A stretch of 64,000 nucleotides of DNA from Sediminicola sp040566555 (GCF_040566555.1 NZ_JBEWYP010000007.1:161181-225180); one strand, 5' to 3'. Shown: positions 17,691 to 27,046, counted from the first letter of the stretch. Made by a program: numbers and translations. Notes: a model not told the origin generated them from the letters alone.

Positions 17691-18878
17691 TTAATTTCTA
17701 TAAGTTATCTGCTGCGCATTGTTTTTTCCTCTGATCAAAAATGATTTTGGGCTATCAGAAATCATAAAAATAAAGGTATTGTCCTTATGCTCAACTGTAG
17801 AGTATAAAAACTCGTATAACAAGGTACGCAGAAACTTGTATTGTTCTATCTCGGGATCAATTTTCACCATATTTTTAAATTTATCTGGTTCCGTAATAGT
17901 TCTTTTTTCAAGTGAGGATTCAGAACCATCAATTGGTTTAGAACTATTTATTGAAAATTTTTCCCTGATGTTGTTGTAGATTAGATTGACCTGTTTCTCT
18001 TTTAAAAATTCCTTAATGGATAATTTAAAAAGCTCAATCTTGGCCAAAATTGGAATTATACGGGACTGTTGGTTATAAACTACCTGATATTTAAATTGAT
18101 AAATATGGTTACACCATCTTCGTTTATATTCCAAATCACCGTATCCCAATTCTAAATACTCAAATTGGTCTTTTAGGCACCATTCTACCAATTTGATCAT
18201 TTCTACATGTCCAACCCCAAATTTATGATAGTCGATATCATAGGAGGATAAAGCACTAAAAACTATCTTGTCAAAATGATAATTTAAAGAAATATCAATG
18301 GGCTTCTTAGCATCATAAATTATAAATAATGATGCTTCTTTACGGTTGATTTGATCAAAGGTTTTATCAAGAATAATGTTCCATTCTCTCAATTTCTTGT
18401 GCTCATCATTGCGTTGGGTGAATCTTCTAACCAGCATTTCCTTTAATGTAGACATTAAAAAGCTATACTCCTCTTTGGAAATACTGCCAAAGAATGTTTT
18501 ATAATTGATGTTGAAACAAGATTCGAGTCGGTTAAGACTCCGCTTAATGACCTTATGGTTGGATTTGAACTGGGATTTTAGATAACTGTCTATATTGTTC
18601 ACATCCTTCATACGGATGGCATATCCAAGATTGTTCTGATAGTATGTTTTTTGGACAAACTGATTGTCCTTTTTTAGGACAGTATTCAAATATTCCGGGA
18701 TCAAGGCCACTGTATACAAATGATACTTTTCTTGTCCAAACTGGTCCTCGGTATCAGCCTCATAAAGGGATTTGTTATTATCTACGTATTCTATTTTTTG
18801 ATAGATATCGGGTATTTCTCTTTTTTCAAAGAGGGTCATAAAAAAATTAGTTTTAAAATTTCCTTTTAAATCCATCAC
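17691..18878 (-). CDS. GNAT/FemAB-like acyltransferase, paralogue 2
   Basis: 395 residues, clearly homologous along its whole length to the genes on either side: FFGSISKEEYSFLM, MLVRRFTQRNDEH, YDAKKPIDISLNYH, SYDIDYHKFGVGHVEMIKLVEW and LGYGDLEYKRRWCNHIYQF match paralogue 1 almost motif for motif. The C-terminal tail (about 300-395) is the most divergent part, which suggests the acceptor or partner differs while the acyl-donor fold is kept. It is spaced 87 nt from the downstream paralogue and 119 nt from the upstream one, so each may have some independent expression. Function beyond acyltransferase is not readable. Confidence 0.85.
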   Translation of the reverse strand: MMDLKGNFKTNFFMTLFEKREIPDIYQKIEYVDNNKSLYEADTEDQFGQEKYHLYTVALIPEYLNTVLKKDNQFVQKTYYQNNLGYAIRMKDVNNIDSYLKSQFKSNHKVIKRSLNRLESCFNINYKTFFGSISKEEYSFLMSTLKEMLVRRFTQRNDEHKKLREWNIILDKTFDQINRKEASLFIIYDAKKPIDISLNYHFDKIVFSALSSYDIDYHKFGVGHVEMIKLVEWCLKDQFEYLELGYGDLEYKRRWCNHIYQFKYQVVYNQQSRIIPILAKIELFKLSIKEFLKEKQVNLIYNNIREKFSINSSKPIDGSESSLEKRTITEPDKFKNMVKIDPEIEQYKFLRTLLYEFLYSTVEHKDNTFIFMISDSPKSFLIRGKNNAQQITYRN

Positions 18879-18997
18879 AAAAATTAATTAGAACAATTGA
18901 TTTTAAGGTCCCGTTTTACGGAATTTATTTGAATATCCACAACGTAGGTATGATTCTTCCTTTGTACTTAACATAAATGCTCGAAAAAACCAGTTTA

Positions 18998-20260
18998 TTA
19001 TGAACGCGTTATGGAAGTGATTGTTGCTTTTCGGTTAATAGTTTTCCCACTGATGATATAAACTTCTTTTTGATTTTTAACCTGATGTACTTTTATGTCT
19101 TTCAATTCTTCATTATTTAGATATAAAAAATCAAAGACTGCAGTTTTCAATACGCTATATTGAGGCATCTTAAAATCAATATTAATTAACTCCAATTCCT
19201 TCATTTCCTGAATTAGTTCAGAAAATTCATAGGTTAGATTTGAAGAACTTTCAACTTTATCGCTTTTTAGTAGGAATCTAAGCTTATGGAGCTTTTCGTT
19301 TACCTTTTTATCGCGCAGCTTCTGCTTTAAGGAGAAAAATGCTATTATGATCCAAGCGATAATTTTGGCAGTAAATGAATTAGAATCGTGATAAACATGG
19401 TAATCAAAATGATATTCTTCATTGGCCCATCGTTTTTTATAATCAAAGTACCCTTTGGAGAAATCAAAAACTTTGATATTATGCTCCAAACTCCACTCAA
19501 TTAGTTTCATAATGGTAACGGAGCCCAGATGAAATTTTTCGTAATCAATATCAAAAACGGTAATGGCATCAAAAAGAATATTTTCAGAAAAATAGCAAAG
19601 AGTAACTCCTATTGGAGTGTTTCCTTCATAAATAACAAAAAGGCTTGCTTTCTTTTCATGGATCAAAGGATAGGCAACCTCATGGTAGAAATTCCATTCT
19701 TTCGGATCAAGGTTGTTATTGGTTATCCCTTTGTCCAAAAAGCGTTTTTCCAATAAAATTTTAAAATGCTCAAAAACACTTTCATATTCATCTCTTGAAA
19801 TATCACCAAGGAACATTTTATAAGAGATTTCAAATGAATCTTCCAGTCTTTTTTTGTATTTGTTGAGCTTATACCTAGAACTTTTACTAAAACTCAAAGA
19901 CATATAATGCCCCAGATCGGTATACTGGTCCAAACGAATCAAAAAACCGGGATATTGCTTAATTTTTCGTAATTGTAACGAACTATTTGATTTTGAAAGG
20001 TCTATGTCAAAAAAAGTGGGAACATCATAGATTAACAGTACCTTATTGTTTAAATCCACTTGTTCATTTTGATTGATAGAATATGACACCCCTTTAGTAT
20101 GTGTCCGTCCAATGTTAACATATACTAATGGCAGCCAGCTTTTCACAAAAGAAATTCCTTCTATGCTTTTAAAACCAATAGGCATACACTTCTTGCCAAA
20201 ATGCCTAAGCCATATATATGAAAAGGTCTTTGAGGTAAAGGGATTTGACGTAATATGCAC
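18998..20260 (-). CDS. GNAT/FemAB-like acyltransferase, paralogue 3
   Basis: 420-residue member of the same triplet, the most diverged. It keeps FLGDISRDEYESV, YEGNTPIGVTLCYF, VFDIDYEKFHLGSVTIMKLIEW and FSKGYFDYKKRWANEEYHF, but the MLVRRF segment is LLEKRF, the Cys of WCN is Ala (WAN), and the N terminus is longer (starting MHITSNPFTSKTF). Predicted cytosolic. The FemAB-like gene upstream ends 6 nt before this start, so those two are co-transcribed. With its paralogues it probably modifies a cell-surface glycan precursor, but the donor and acceptor are unknown. Confidence 0.84.
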   Translation of the reverse strand: MHITSNPFTSKTFSYIWLRHFGKKCMPIGFKSIEGISFVKSWLPLVYVNIGRTHTKGVSYSINQNEQVDLNNKVLLIYDVPTFFDIDLSKSNSSLQLRKIKQYPGFLIRLDQYTDLGHYMSLSFSKSSRYKLNKYKKRLEDSFEISYKMFLGDISRDEYESVFEHFKILLEKRFLDKGITNNNLDPKEWNFYHEVAYPLIHEKKASLFVIYEGNTPIGVTLCYFSENILFDAITVFDIDYEKFHLGSVTIMKLIEWSLEHNIKVFDFSKGYFDYKKRWANEEYHFDYHVYHDSNSFTAKIIAWIIIAFFSLKQKLRDKKVNEKLHKLRFLLKSDKVESSSNLTYEFSELIQEMKELELINIDFKMPQYSVLKTAVFDFLYLNNEELKDIKVHQVKNQKEVYIISGKTINRKATITSITRS

Positions 20261-20266
20261 AACAGT

Positions 20267-21292
20267 TTAATTTAGATCTAAAGAACGGTATAATGGAAAA
20301 TAATTGGTTTGTGAATCGATGCTTTTTTCCAAAGTCAATTGATCATAAACTTCTTGGTTTACTATGACCTTCCAAAGGTTAAAATCCTTAAAATCTTTAG
20401 AAAATCCCGATTTAAAGTGAAATAGCGAATCTTCTTGGTTACCAACCCCCCCTCCAAGGTTAAAAAACCTACAGTTTTCTTGGGTAGCAATGATTCTCAT
20501 TTCATCAATTAACAATTTATTAGGGTAGAGGTCTAGTTTTTCTTCATCCGTTCCGGATAAATGATATTGCACAATTTCGTTAGTTGTTATGAACATTGCT
20601 CCGGACACAATTGCATTGGTTTCGTTTTCAATAGCCAATAATATTCTGGTATTATAATCCTTGGAATTTAATAGGTCAAAGAAGTATTTCTCGTCAAAAA
20701 AATAATATTTTTTAGCGTTTACGCGTTCCATAGTTTTGTAATATAGGTCTATAAAGGCCTTCACCTCTTCCTTGGATTCTGCAATTTTAATGGAACAAAG
20801 CCTTCTTGCTTTATTTATATGGGTTCTTAGTCTTTTATGATAGGCTCTTAGCTGCTCTTCAAGATCCAACGTAAGGTCTATATTGACCACTTTGCTCAAA
20901 CTAGTAATTTCTCCCAGACCTTGAATGCATAAACGTTGGTTAGCGATAAATGGATTGAGCCTAGAAAAAATAGAAATAATATTTTGAGAAGTAAGATATA
21001 TTTTGAAATCCTTTATATAGTCACCGTTGTCGAATTGTGTATTAATGTTTTTTGTAATAGGTCCAGAATAACCATATACGGAAGTAAGATCGTAATAGGG
21101 AGTACCATAAATTGGGCGCATTAAAAAAGGAATGGCAATAATGTAGTCCTTTTCTGTGTATTTCACCAATATGGGCTCGTCTAATTTATTTTTGATAATA
21201 TGATGATAATCATAGGTGTGATAAAAATCGTAGATATCTACCATTTTTAATACGGCATCCCATTTTTTTTTGCTTCTAATAATATCGATCAT
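20267..21292 (-). CDS. FemAB-like GNAT family protein
   Basis: 341-residue protein of the FemAB/peptidoglycan-bridge type found in many Bacteroidota polysaccharide loci. It shows the N-terminal FYHTYDYHHIIKN and SVYGYSGPI, a middle LRAYHKRLRTHINKARR segment, LYYKTMERVNAKKYYF, and a C-terminal NLGGGVGNQEDSLFHFKSGFSKDF typical of the group. It belongs to the same superfamily as the three proteins that follow but is not one of that triplet. It lies 6 nt upstream of paralogue 3. In Firmicutes such enzymes add amino acids from tRNA to lipid II; here the acceptor may be a lipid-linked sugar. That is inference. Confidence 0.86.
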   Translation of the reverse strand: MIDIIRSKKKWDAVLKMVDIYDFYHTYDYHHIIKNKLDEPILVKYTEKDYIIAIPFLMRPIYGTPYYDLTSVYGYSGPITKNINTQFDNGDYIKDFKIYLTSQNIISIFSRLNPFIANQRLCIQGLGEITSLSKVVNIDLTLDLEEQLRAYHKRLRTHINKARRLCSIKIAESKEEVKAFIDLYYKTMERVNAKKYYFFDEKYFFDLLNSKDYNTRILLAIENETNAIVSGAMFITTNEIVQYHLSGTDEEKLDLYPNKLLIDEMRIIATQENCRFFNLGGGVGNQEDSLFHFKSGFSKDFKDFNLWKVIVNQEVYDQLTLEKSIDSQTNYFPLYRSLDLN

Positions 21293-21442
21293 CTATCTTA
21301 TTATTTTTTAATACAAAATTTAGAAATCCTACAACAGTAGTTATTATTTTTAAAAACCGTGGTGAAATTCAATTTGGTTAAACAAAATTCTTTTCAAAGC
21401 CCTTCAGCTACAAATTTCACCCATGCGCTTAGAATAACTGCT

Positions 21443-22474
21443 TTAAGCAGGTAGCAATCTCAAAAGTTTTAGAACTAACAATAGAAATGTCTTATTGTTG
21501 AAAAATGGGATGAATATTGTTTTGGAGAAAACACGTTTCATACCACTTCCTACTACTCCTTTCCTATAATTAATAGGGTATGCTTCAAACATAGTTAACT
21601 TCATCAATATTTTTTTAAAATCTTCGGTACTAAGAAGACGGTACTTTATCGTCCTTATTATTAGCGCAAGACCAAAGGCTTGCTGTCTACTTTTTAATTG
21701 CTTAACCACTTTGTGATAATTCACATGTGAACCGTCTAATCCTTTGATCAATTCATGAAAATGTTCTACCGCAGTAACCATTCCGTGGATAAATTTTAGG
21801 TTATGTGCCGGATCCTTGCTGGTCACTATAGAATTTTCAACCACAGCATATCTATGAACATCCAAGTTTACTTTAGCAAGCTTATTTGCTTTTAAAAAAA
21901 TACTCGCCGTAAAAATGGCATCTTCAAACAAAGTGCCTTCCATAAACCTTATTCCAGTAGCCACTAATTTTTTTTTCTTAATGATATAACGCCACGCTTC
22001 GTTTTTGAAACCATGTTCTGAGACATAAGACATACCGTCCAAGATTTTTACGGATACGTCTTGGTGATTCTGAGATGACTTTTCGGGTATTGAACCCTCT
22101 ACTATTTGTTTGGTATTAAACTCCAATATATCGAGTTCATTTTGCAAAGCTAATTCAAGAATAGTATGTAAAACATAGGTAACCAAATAATCATCAGCAT
22201 CCAAAAAATACACGTAATCTCCCTTTGCTGCCTCCAGGCACCTATTTCGGGCAGCACTTGGCCCCTGGTTTTCTTGACCTATCAACCTAATGTTTGCGTG
22301 TTTTTCAGTATAGTTTTTTGCGATTAGGGGGCCGGAATCTTTTGAGCCGTCATCAACAATTATAATTTCATAATCATTTGGTGATAGATCTTGAGCCAGT
22401 AGACTTTCCAAGCAACGTTCAATATATTTTTCCTTGTTATATAAAGGAATAAGTATGCTTAATTTCATTGCCAT
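21443..22474 (-). CDS. Family 2 glycosyltransferase
   Basis: 343-residue GT-A fold transferase that uses a nucleotide sugar to extend the lipid-linked repeat unit on the cytoplasmic face. It shows the N-terminal LSILIPLYNKEKYIERCLESL, the nucleotide-binding VDDGS, and the metal-binding DADD after GDYVYFL; ED in GTLFEDA is the likely catalytic acid region. The C-terminal third is basic and ends in a hydrophobic helix that may bind the membrane. The start is one of two ATGs, 22474 or 22468 (MAM or M). It is flanked by a 256-nt gap upstream with no gene. Sugar specificity is not predictable. Confidence 0.9.
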   Translation of the reverse strand: MAMKLSILIPLYNKEKYIERCLESLLAQDLSPNDYEIIIVDDGSKDSGPLIAKNYTEKHANIRLIGQENQGPSAARNRCLEAAKGDYVYFLDADDYLVTYVLHTILELALQNELDILEFNTKQIVEGSIPEKSSQNHQDVSVKILDGMSYVSEHGFKNEAWRYIIKKKKLVATGIRFMEGTLFEDAIFTASIFLKANKLAKVNLDVHRYAVVENSIVTSKDPAHNLKFIHGMVTAVEHFHELIKGLDGSHVNYHKVVKQLKSRQQAFGLALIIRTIKYRLLSTEDFKKILMKLTMFEAYPINYRKGVVGSGMKRVFSKTIFIPFFNNKTFLLLVLKLLRLLPA

Positions 22475-22698
22475 CTCGATTAACTTATAAGGTTATATTT
22501 TAAATATATTTATCGAAAAACTATGTTGGATGAATGTGCTCAAAGACTATAAAAATTTCGATTTTTAAGTCTTAATCTACATTGAAATATATAAATCCAA
22601 TTAAAATTATTGAATCACCCCTATTACAACTAATAAAATTGTTTTTATGTCAGGTTTATGCGGTAAGACACTCCTGACTGATTGGAGCCAAACCAAAG

Positions 22699-22716
22699 TT
22701 TTTCTAATTAGAAAAA
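22699..22716. other. Perfect 18-bp AT-rich palindrome
   Basis: The bases from 22699 to 22716 read the same on both strands (five T, CTAATTAG, five A). It lies 14 nt after the end of the ATP-grasp gene in the 256-nt gap before the GT2 gene. It could be an attenuator or a protein-binding site. The rest of the gap is AT-rich with nothing recognised. Confidence 0.4.
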
Positions 22717-22730
22717 AATATCATCTAAAA

Positions 22731-24008
22731 TTATCGTTTATAATCATCGTCATTAAAGGGTTTTAACCATTCTAGAATCATATTTTCTCCTTTGGAGTCA
22801 GCAATTTTTAATAAATTTTTAAATTTATCGATTTTAGTGTTGACAGCAACAATTGACGGAGCTACGAGATAAATTCTAGCAAAAACTTGCTTTTCAGTTC
22901 CTAACATTTCAGGCGCTATAATATCACCAACTTCAAATCGTTCTAAAATAAAGATAACAGTTTCGTCAGCTTTTATCTCATTTAATCCTTGTATCGAATC
23001 AATCTTTCCTCCTGTTAAAAGTACCCAAATGGTACAGGCAATTTTTCCTTTGAACATGTAATCGTTCTTCTCGGCAAAATTATCATCACCTAAGACCCCT
23101 GTAAACGCATAATTTATAAGCATTTCACGATGGTCAAACCTGTTGATATGGGCCAAATGAATATGAGGTGCCTCACCTTGCAATCTAAATCCCGGATCGT
23201 AAGCATAAACAATATTGTTCTCTACAAAGAACTGAATATTGAGTACTCCGTTCTTAATCTTCAGCCCTTTGAATAGTTCACACAATTTTGGATGAACATC
23301 CCTTACAAACAACTCTGTATGTTTGGAAGGATATATGGCACCAATACAAACCGGACTAGCATCTCCTTGCTTTTTAGTGGTGACTCTATCTGAAATGGCT
23401 GAAATATAGGGAATACCATTTCTAAAGGTATAATATGCGGCCATATCATCGCAATCCATATATTTTTCAACCAGAACCACGCCCATTTTTGAAAACTTTA
23501 AGGCCGTTTTTATAGATTCTTGATAATCCTGGTCGTCTCTACATATTTTCATGCCAACACCACCACCGCTATCAACGGGCTTTATCATTAAAGGATAGGC
23601 TATATTTTTTGGTTTCTCGATGCTAGATGTCTTGTCAAGATAGATGCCCGGTATGTCTTGTATGTTATATTCTTGGCAATATCTTTTGAAACCATCTTTA
23701 CTACAAAAAGCTTCTACAGCCTCAGGGGTAGCATAACAAGGCATGTTTAGTTTTTCACAAATCTCTCTATAAGGTTTTACCAAGATATCTGCAACTCCCA
23801 CTAAGACAGCATCGACCTTAAGGTCCTTGGCCAGTTGTACAATTTTATCGACTTCAAAACCATCTATATCGTGAGATTCGGACGCGTTTTTTTTTGCGGG
23901 AGCATCAGGATTTGGATCAATGACAATGGTGTAAATACCCATTTTTATTGAGGTATTCACCAAAATTGCCGTCTCTGGATTTCCACCTAGAATGATGAGT
24001 TTTTTCAT
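22731..24008 (-). CDS. ATP-grasp ligase (carbamoyl-phosphate-synthase-like)
   Basis: 425-residue ATP-grasp protein. It has an N-terminal preATP-grasp Rossmann-like domain (LIILGGNPETAILV, VIDPNPDAPAKK), the central lid with MIKPVDSGGGVGMK, and the ATP/Mg-binding end with GVLNIQFFVENNIVYAYDPGFRLQG. This places it with carbamoyl-phosphate synthase large subunit-like and D-Ala-D-Ala-ligase-like enzymes that make an acyl-phosphate and join it to an amine. It is much shorter than CarB, so it is not carbamoyl-phosphate synthase itself. Between glycosyltransferases, it could form an amide on a sugar carboxyl. The substrates are not identifiable from the sequence. Confidence 0.87.
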   Translation of the reverse strand: MKKLIILGGNPETAILVNTSIKMGIYTIVIDPNPDAPAKKNASESHDIDGFEVDKIVQLAKDLKVDAVLVGVADILVKPYREICEKLNMPCYATPEAVEAFCSKDGFKRYCQEYNIQDIPGIYLDKTSSIEKPKNIAYPLMIKPVDSGGGVGMKICRDDQDYQESIKTALKFSKMGVVLVEKYMDCDDMAAYYTFRNGIPYISAISDRVTTKKQGDASPVCIGAIYPSKHTELFVRDVHPKLCELFKGLKIKNGVLNIQFFVENNIVYAYDPGFRLQGEAPHIHLAHINRFDHREMLINYAFTGVLGDDNFAEKNDYMFKGKIACTIWVLLTGGKIDSIQGLNEIKADETVIFILERFEVGDIIAPEMLGTEKQVFARIYLVAPSIVAVNTKIDKFKNLLKIADSKGENMILEWLKPFNDDDYKR

Positions 24009-24093
24009 AAATAAAACCGTATTTATATTTTATAGAATTGCAACTATGTGTTGCCTATATTTAGAATTAAATCCTATTTGTTCTAAATAAAAT

Positions 24094-25326
24094 TTAATTC
24101 TTTTGATATTTAAAGTCAGCATCAAACCCCAATTGAAATAATAGTTTGCTGATTTCGTTTACATCTGTGTTAATTTTCACAATCTTTTTTTCGTCAGCAC
24201 CCATTAGAATCAACTCTTTTTTGATCCAATCATAATAGGATGGGTTTATGGTCGCTATGATTAAATAGTCATATTCAGCGTTATTAAAAGAACTGATCGG
24301 TTTGACAAAATTTTTACCAATATTCAATTTATGATAATCTAAATCTATCCATTTTATAATCTCAAAAAAAGGGCTTTTGATATTTGTTGATAGTATATGT
24401 TGCCCAAAAGACCCAGAGCTATAGACAACTACCTTTGATTTGGGTGCTACATTTAAAAAAGGGTTAAAAATCATATCCCCTTTTTCATCGTAAATCAAAC
24501 CGCCGGATCGAACCAAAATTTGTGAGTATAAATAATACGTAATCTGTTTATTTAAGTTGTGTTCATCTAATATATGACTCAATTTTAATTTTAAAAAATT
24601 CATCAGTAATCCTAATCTGTAATATTCAGTTTTCGGATTTTCAATGGATTTTACAATGGAATCATGTCGCTGCCTATAATAATAAAGTGGAATTCTACTT
24701 ATAACTAGACTTTTTGAAATGGATAGGTAGGCGTAGGTAATTGCCGCATCCTCTCCCATAACAATTTCGTCAGGTACATCAAAAAGAATCTTACAAAGCA
24801 ATTCTCTTTTGAAAAGTTTATTCCATACATAGGTCGATATCCCATGTGCACAAAATTCGCCATTGTAAATGGCATTGGGGAGTATTAAAGATTTTAATTC
24901 TTTCTCATTGTATATTCCTGCCATTTGTGGCTTAACGGTTTCAATTTTTCCGTTAAATTCCCTAAAACGACCGGTCACCACAAGGTCAGCATCATTCGCC
25001 TCCGCAAGTTTGAATAAAATATCTAAATAAAATTCGTCTACCCAATCATCACCGTCAACAAAAGAAATATATTTTCCTTGAGCATTTTTTAAACCTTCTT
25101 TCCGTGCACTTACAAGGCCTCCGTTTTTTTTATGGACAACTTTTATCCGATCGTCTAATTTAGCATAATCATCACAGATTTTCGGACAATTATCAGGACT
25201 ACCATCATCTACCAAAATTAACTCGAAGTCTAAAAAAGACTGATTTAAAAGGCTATCAATACATTTAGGTAAATACTTTTCTATTCGAAAAATAGGAACT
25301 ATTACACTAATTTTAACAGTATTCAT
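24094..25326 (-). CDS. Family 2 glycosyltransferase with C-terminal Rossmann-like domain
   Basis: 410 residues. The first about 250 are a GT-A domain with ISVIVPIFRIEKYLPKCIDSLL, VDDGSPDNC and the metal-binding VDGDDWV. From about residue 300 there is a second, separate alpha/beta domain beginning KVVVYSSGSFGQHIL, followed by WIDLDYHKLNIG and YDYLIIATINPSYY, which looks like the small nucleotide-binding domains attached to some capsule glycosyltransferases and methyltransferases. The glycine-rich loop is SSGSFGQ. The gene is 4 nt after the SMP-30 gene and 85 nt before the ATP-grasp gene. Sugar specificity unknown. Confidence 0.88.
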   Translation of the reverse strand: MNTVKISVIVPIFRIEKYLPKCIDSLLNQSFLDFELILVDDGSPDNCPKICDDYAKLDDRIKVVHKKNGGLVSARKEGLKNAQGKYISFVDGDDWVDEFYLDILFKLAEANDADLVVTGRFREFNGKIETVKPQMAGIYNEKELKSLILPNAIYNGEFCAHGISTYVWNKLFKRELLCKILFDVPDEIVMGEDAAITYAYLSISKSLVISRIPLYYYRQRHDSIVKSIENPKTEYYRLGLLMNFLKLKLSHILDEHNLNKQITYYLYSQILVRSGGLIYDEKGDMIFNPFLNVAPKSKVVVYSSGSFGQHILSTNIKSPFFEIIKWIDLDYHKLNIGKNFVKPISSFNNAEYDYLIIATINPSYYDWIKKELILMGADEKKIVKINTDVNEISKLLFQLGFDADFKYQKN

Positions 25327-25330
25327 AGAT

Positions 25331-26149
25331 TTAAATTTTATTTAATTCAATGTAAAACAACCCACCGCCGAAACTGTCTTTTTTAGATTCGGACTTAGCC
25401 GTAGTAATATATAAATTCGAATGATTATCAAAACAACACGAGGTGACGTTACTGCAAGGTAATTTAAGTTCGTTTAATTTGAAACCATTTAAAGGATTCC
25501 ATTGAGATACACAACCACCTCCCCATTCCGCAATCCATAACATACCCTCGTCATCAATACACATTCCATCAGGACTTCCTTCACCTTTAAATTCTATTAC
25601 GTTTAATTCAAACTCCACATCGCCAGTGCTTAAATCATAGGAATACCTTGCTACTTTTTTTGTTGGTGTATCAATAAAATAGAGAAATTTATTATCTAGT
25701 GAGAAAGCCAAACCATTAGAAATTGTTGTATTGCTAATAATGATTTTATATTCACCTTCAAAATATGAAAATACCTTTCCTATATTTTTCTTAATCTCAG
25801 GGAACCCCATGGTACCTATAATATATCTTCCTAATGGATCTTTGATTCCATCATTATATCGAACTGAATTATCTATATCAATTTGAAAAACAAACTTCTT
25901 TTGTAATGTATTAAAGTCAACTTCAAAAAACCCATTTTTTGATGCTGCTATGATTTTCTTTCGTTCCAATATAAAAATACAACTGACAGGGGAATCAAGT
26001 TTTAAACTTAGAATTTCTTTGGTTGTTGGATCATAAAAATAAATTAAATAGTCTAAGATTGATACAAAATAGAGGCAATTATTTACTTTATCAAATACAG
26101 GTCCTTCTAAAAGTTCGGAATTAGAATGAAATATTAAAGTAGGAATCAT
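25331..26149 (-). CDS. SMP-30/gluconolactonase (LRE) family protein
   Basis: 272-residue six-bladed beta-propeller protein. It shows the family segments LLEGPVFDKVNNCLYFVSI (metal-binding Glu in the first blade), YNDGIKDPLGRYIIGTMG, SNGLAFSLDNKFLYFIDT and SPDGMCIDDEGMLWIAEWGGGCVSQW, so the divalent-metal site (E, N, N, D) looks complete. Members hydrolyse sugar lactones or other esters. No signal peptide, so cytosolic. It starts 9 nt after the SDR gene and was probably acquired with it; together they might oxidise a sugar and open the lactone. The enzyme is unusual inside a polysaccharide assembly locus, and the substrate is not known. Confidence 0.88.
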   Translation of the reverse strand: MIPTLIFHSNSELLEGPVFDKVNNCLYFVSILDYLIYFYDPTTKEILSLKLDSPVSCIFILERKKIIAASKNGFFEVDFNTLQKKFVFQIDIDNSVRYNDGIKDPLGRYIIGTMGFPEIKKNIGKVFSYFEGEYKIIISNTTISNGLAFSLDNKFLYFIDTPTKKVARYSYDLSTGDVEFELNVIEFKGEGSPDGMCIDDEGMLWIAEWGGGCVSQWNPLNGFKLNELKLPCSNVTSCCFDNHSNLYITTAKSESKKDSFGGGLFYIELNKI

Positions 26150-26158
26150 AAATGTTTA

Positions 26159-26905
26159 TTATATATATTCTCCCCCTGTGATTCTTAATAGGGAACCTGT
26201 GGTCATTGCAGATTGATCTGAAATAAAATAGAGTACCGCGGGTATAGGATCAAAACAATTAAGCATCCTGCCCATTGGAATAATGCTAGAGGCTTTGCTT
26301 TTCAATTCTGTTTCACTCATTCCCTCTTTGGTTCTCAATTCAATTTCCCCTTCAGTGTTTGTCCAGCCCATTACCAAATAATTGGATCTGATACCATGCT
26401 TGGCATAATGATGTGCAATATGATTTGATAGTGTGTATAGTGCATTCTTAGTAAGTGCATAGGAAGCTCTATCAATTTCACCATAATCCATATGGGCCGA
26501 CCCAAAGAAAATAATTGAACCGGAATTCTGTTTGATCATACTTTTTAAAACATGTTTTAATAAGAAAAATGGCGCCTTGAGGTTCACATTAAATACGCTA
26601 TCATAGGTAGCTTCTTCTGTATCTAGTATCGAGGCTACAGGTGTAATACCGGCATACAAAATCAAGGCATCAATCTTATTAAATCGTTTAATCGTTCCAA
26701 GATAAAAATTCTCGATTTCTTCTATACTATTAAGGTCGAGTTCATGAAAATAGAGCTGGTCATCTGCTTTTAGTGATCTTATAATTTCATTACCCTCAGC
26801 AGCTTTTCGTCCACAAAAAGCTACATTGTAACCTTTATCTAAACAAGACTTCAGTATTTCTTTACCAACCCCCGTTGTCCCTCCTAAAATTAATACTGTT
26901 TTCAT
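26159..26905 (-). CDS. Short-chain dehydrogenase/reductase
   Basis: 248-residue classical SDR. NAD(P)-binding TGxxxGxG appears as LGGTTGVGKEI near residue 7, the LYAGI motif near 87, the catalytic Ser in FFGSAHM near 136, and Tyr/Lys in YALTKNAL near 148-152. The start is ATG at 26905, after a 221-nt gap that separates it from the sugar transferase. With SMP-30 next to it, it may interconvert a sugar or sugar acid used by the locus. It is not one of the extended SDR epimerases found later in the locus. Substrate unknown. Confidence 0.88.
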   Translation of the reverse strand: MKTVLILGGTTGVGKEILKSCLDKGYNVAFCGRKAAEGNEIIRSLKADDQLYFHELDLNSIEEIENFYLGTIKRFNKIDALILYAGITPVASILDTEEATYDSVFNVNLKAPFFLLKHVLKSMIKQNSGSIIFFGSAHMDYGEIDRASYALTKNALYTLSNHIAHHYAKHGIRSNYLVMGWTNTEGEIELRTKEGMSETELKSKASSIIPMGRMLNCFDPIPAVLYFISDQSAMTTGSLLRITGGEYI

Positions 26906-26988
26906 TGTTACTTTTTAAATTGATAAAACATAACGTACCCCACATTATTTTTATTGTTACTTTTCCAGATTAGACCAGTGGTTATGCC

Positions 26989-27046
26989 CTATGTTCGCAT
27001 AGCACCGTGAAGTTTGCCCCATATATTATTATCTAACGAAAGTTAG
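26989..27046 (+). other. Two short tetraloop hairpins followed by a T run
   Basis: CTATG-TTCG-CATAG (26989-27002) and CTAAC-GAAA-GTTAG (27033-27046) are perfect 5-bp hairpins with UUCG and GNRA loops when read on the plus strand, the second followed by TTATTTTTTA. This looks like a plus-strand terminator although no plus gene is near. The gap otherwise holds nothing recognised. Confidence 0.35.
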
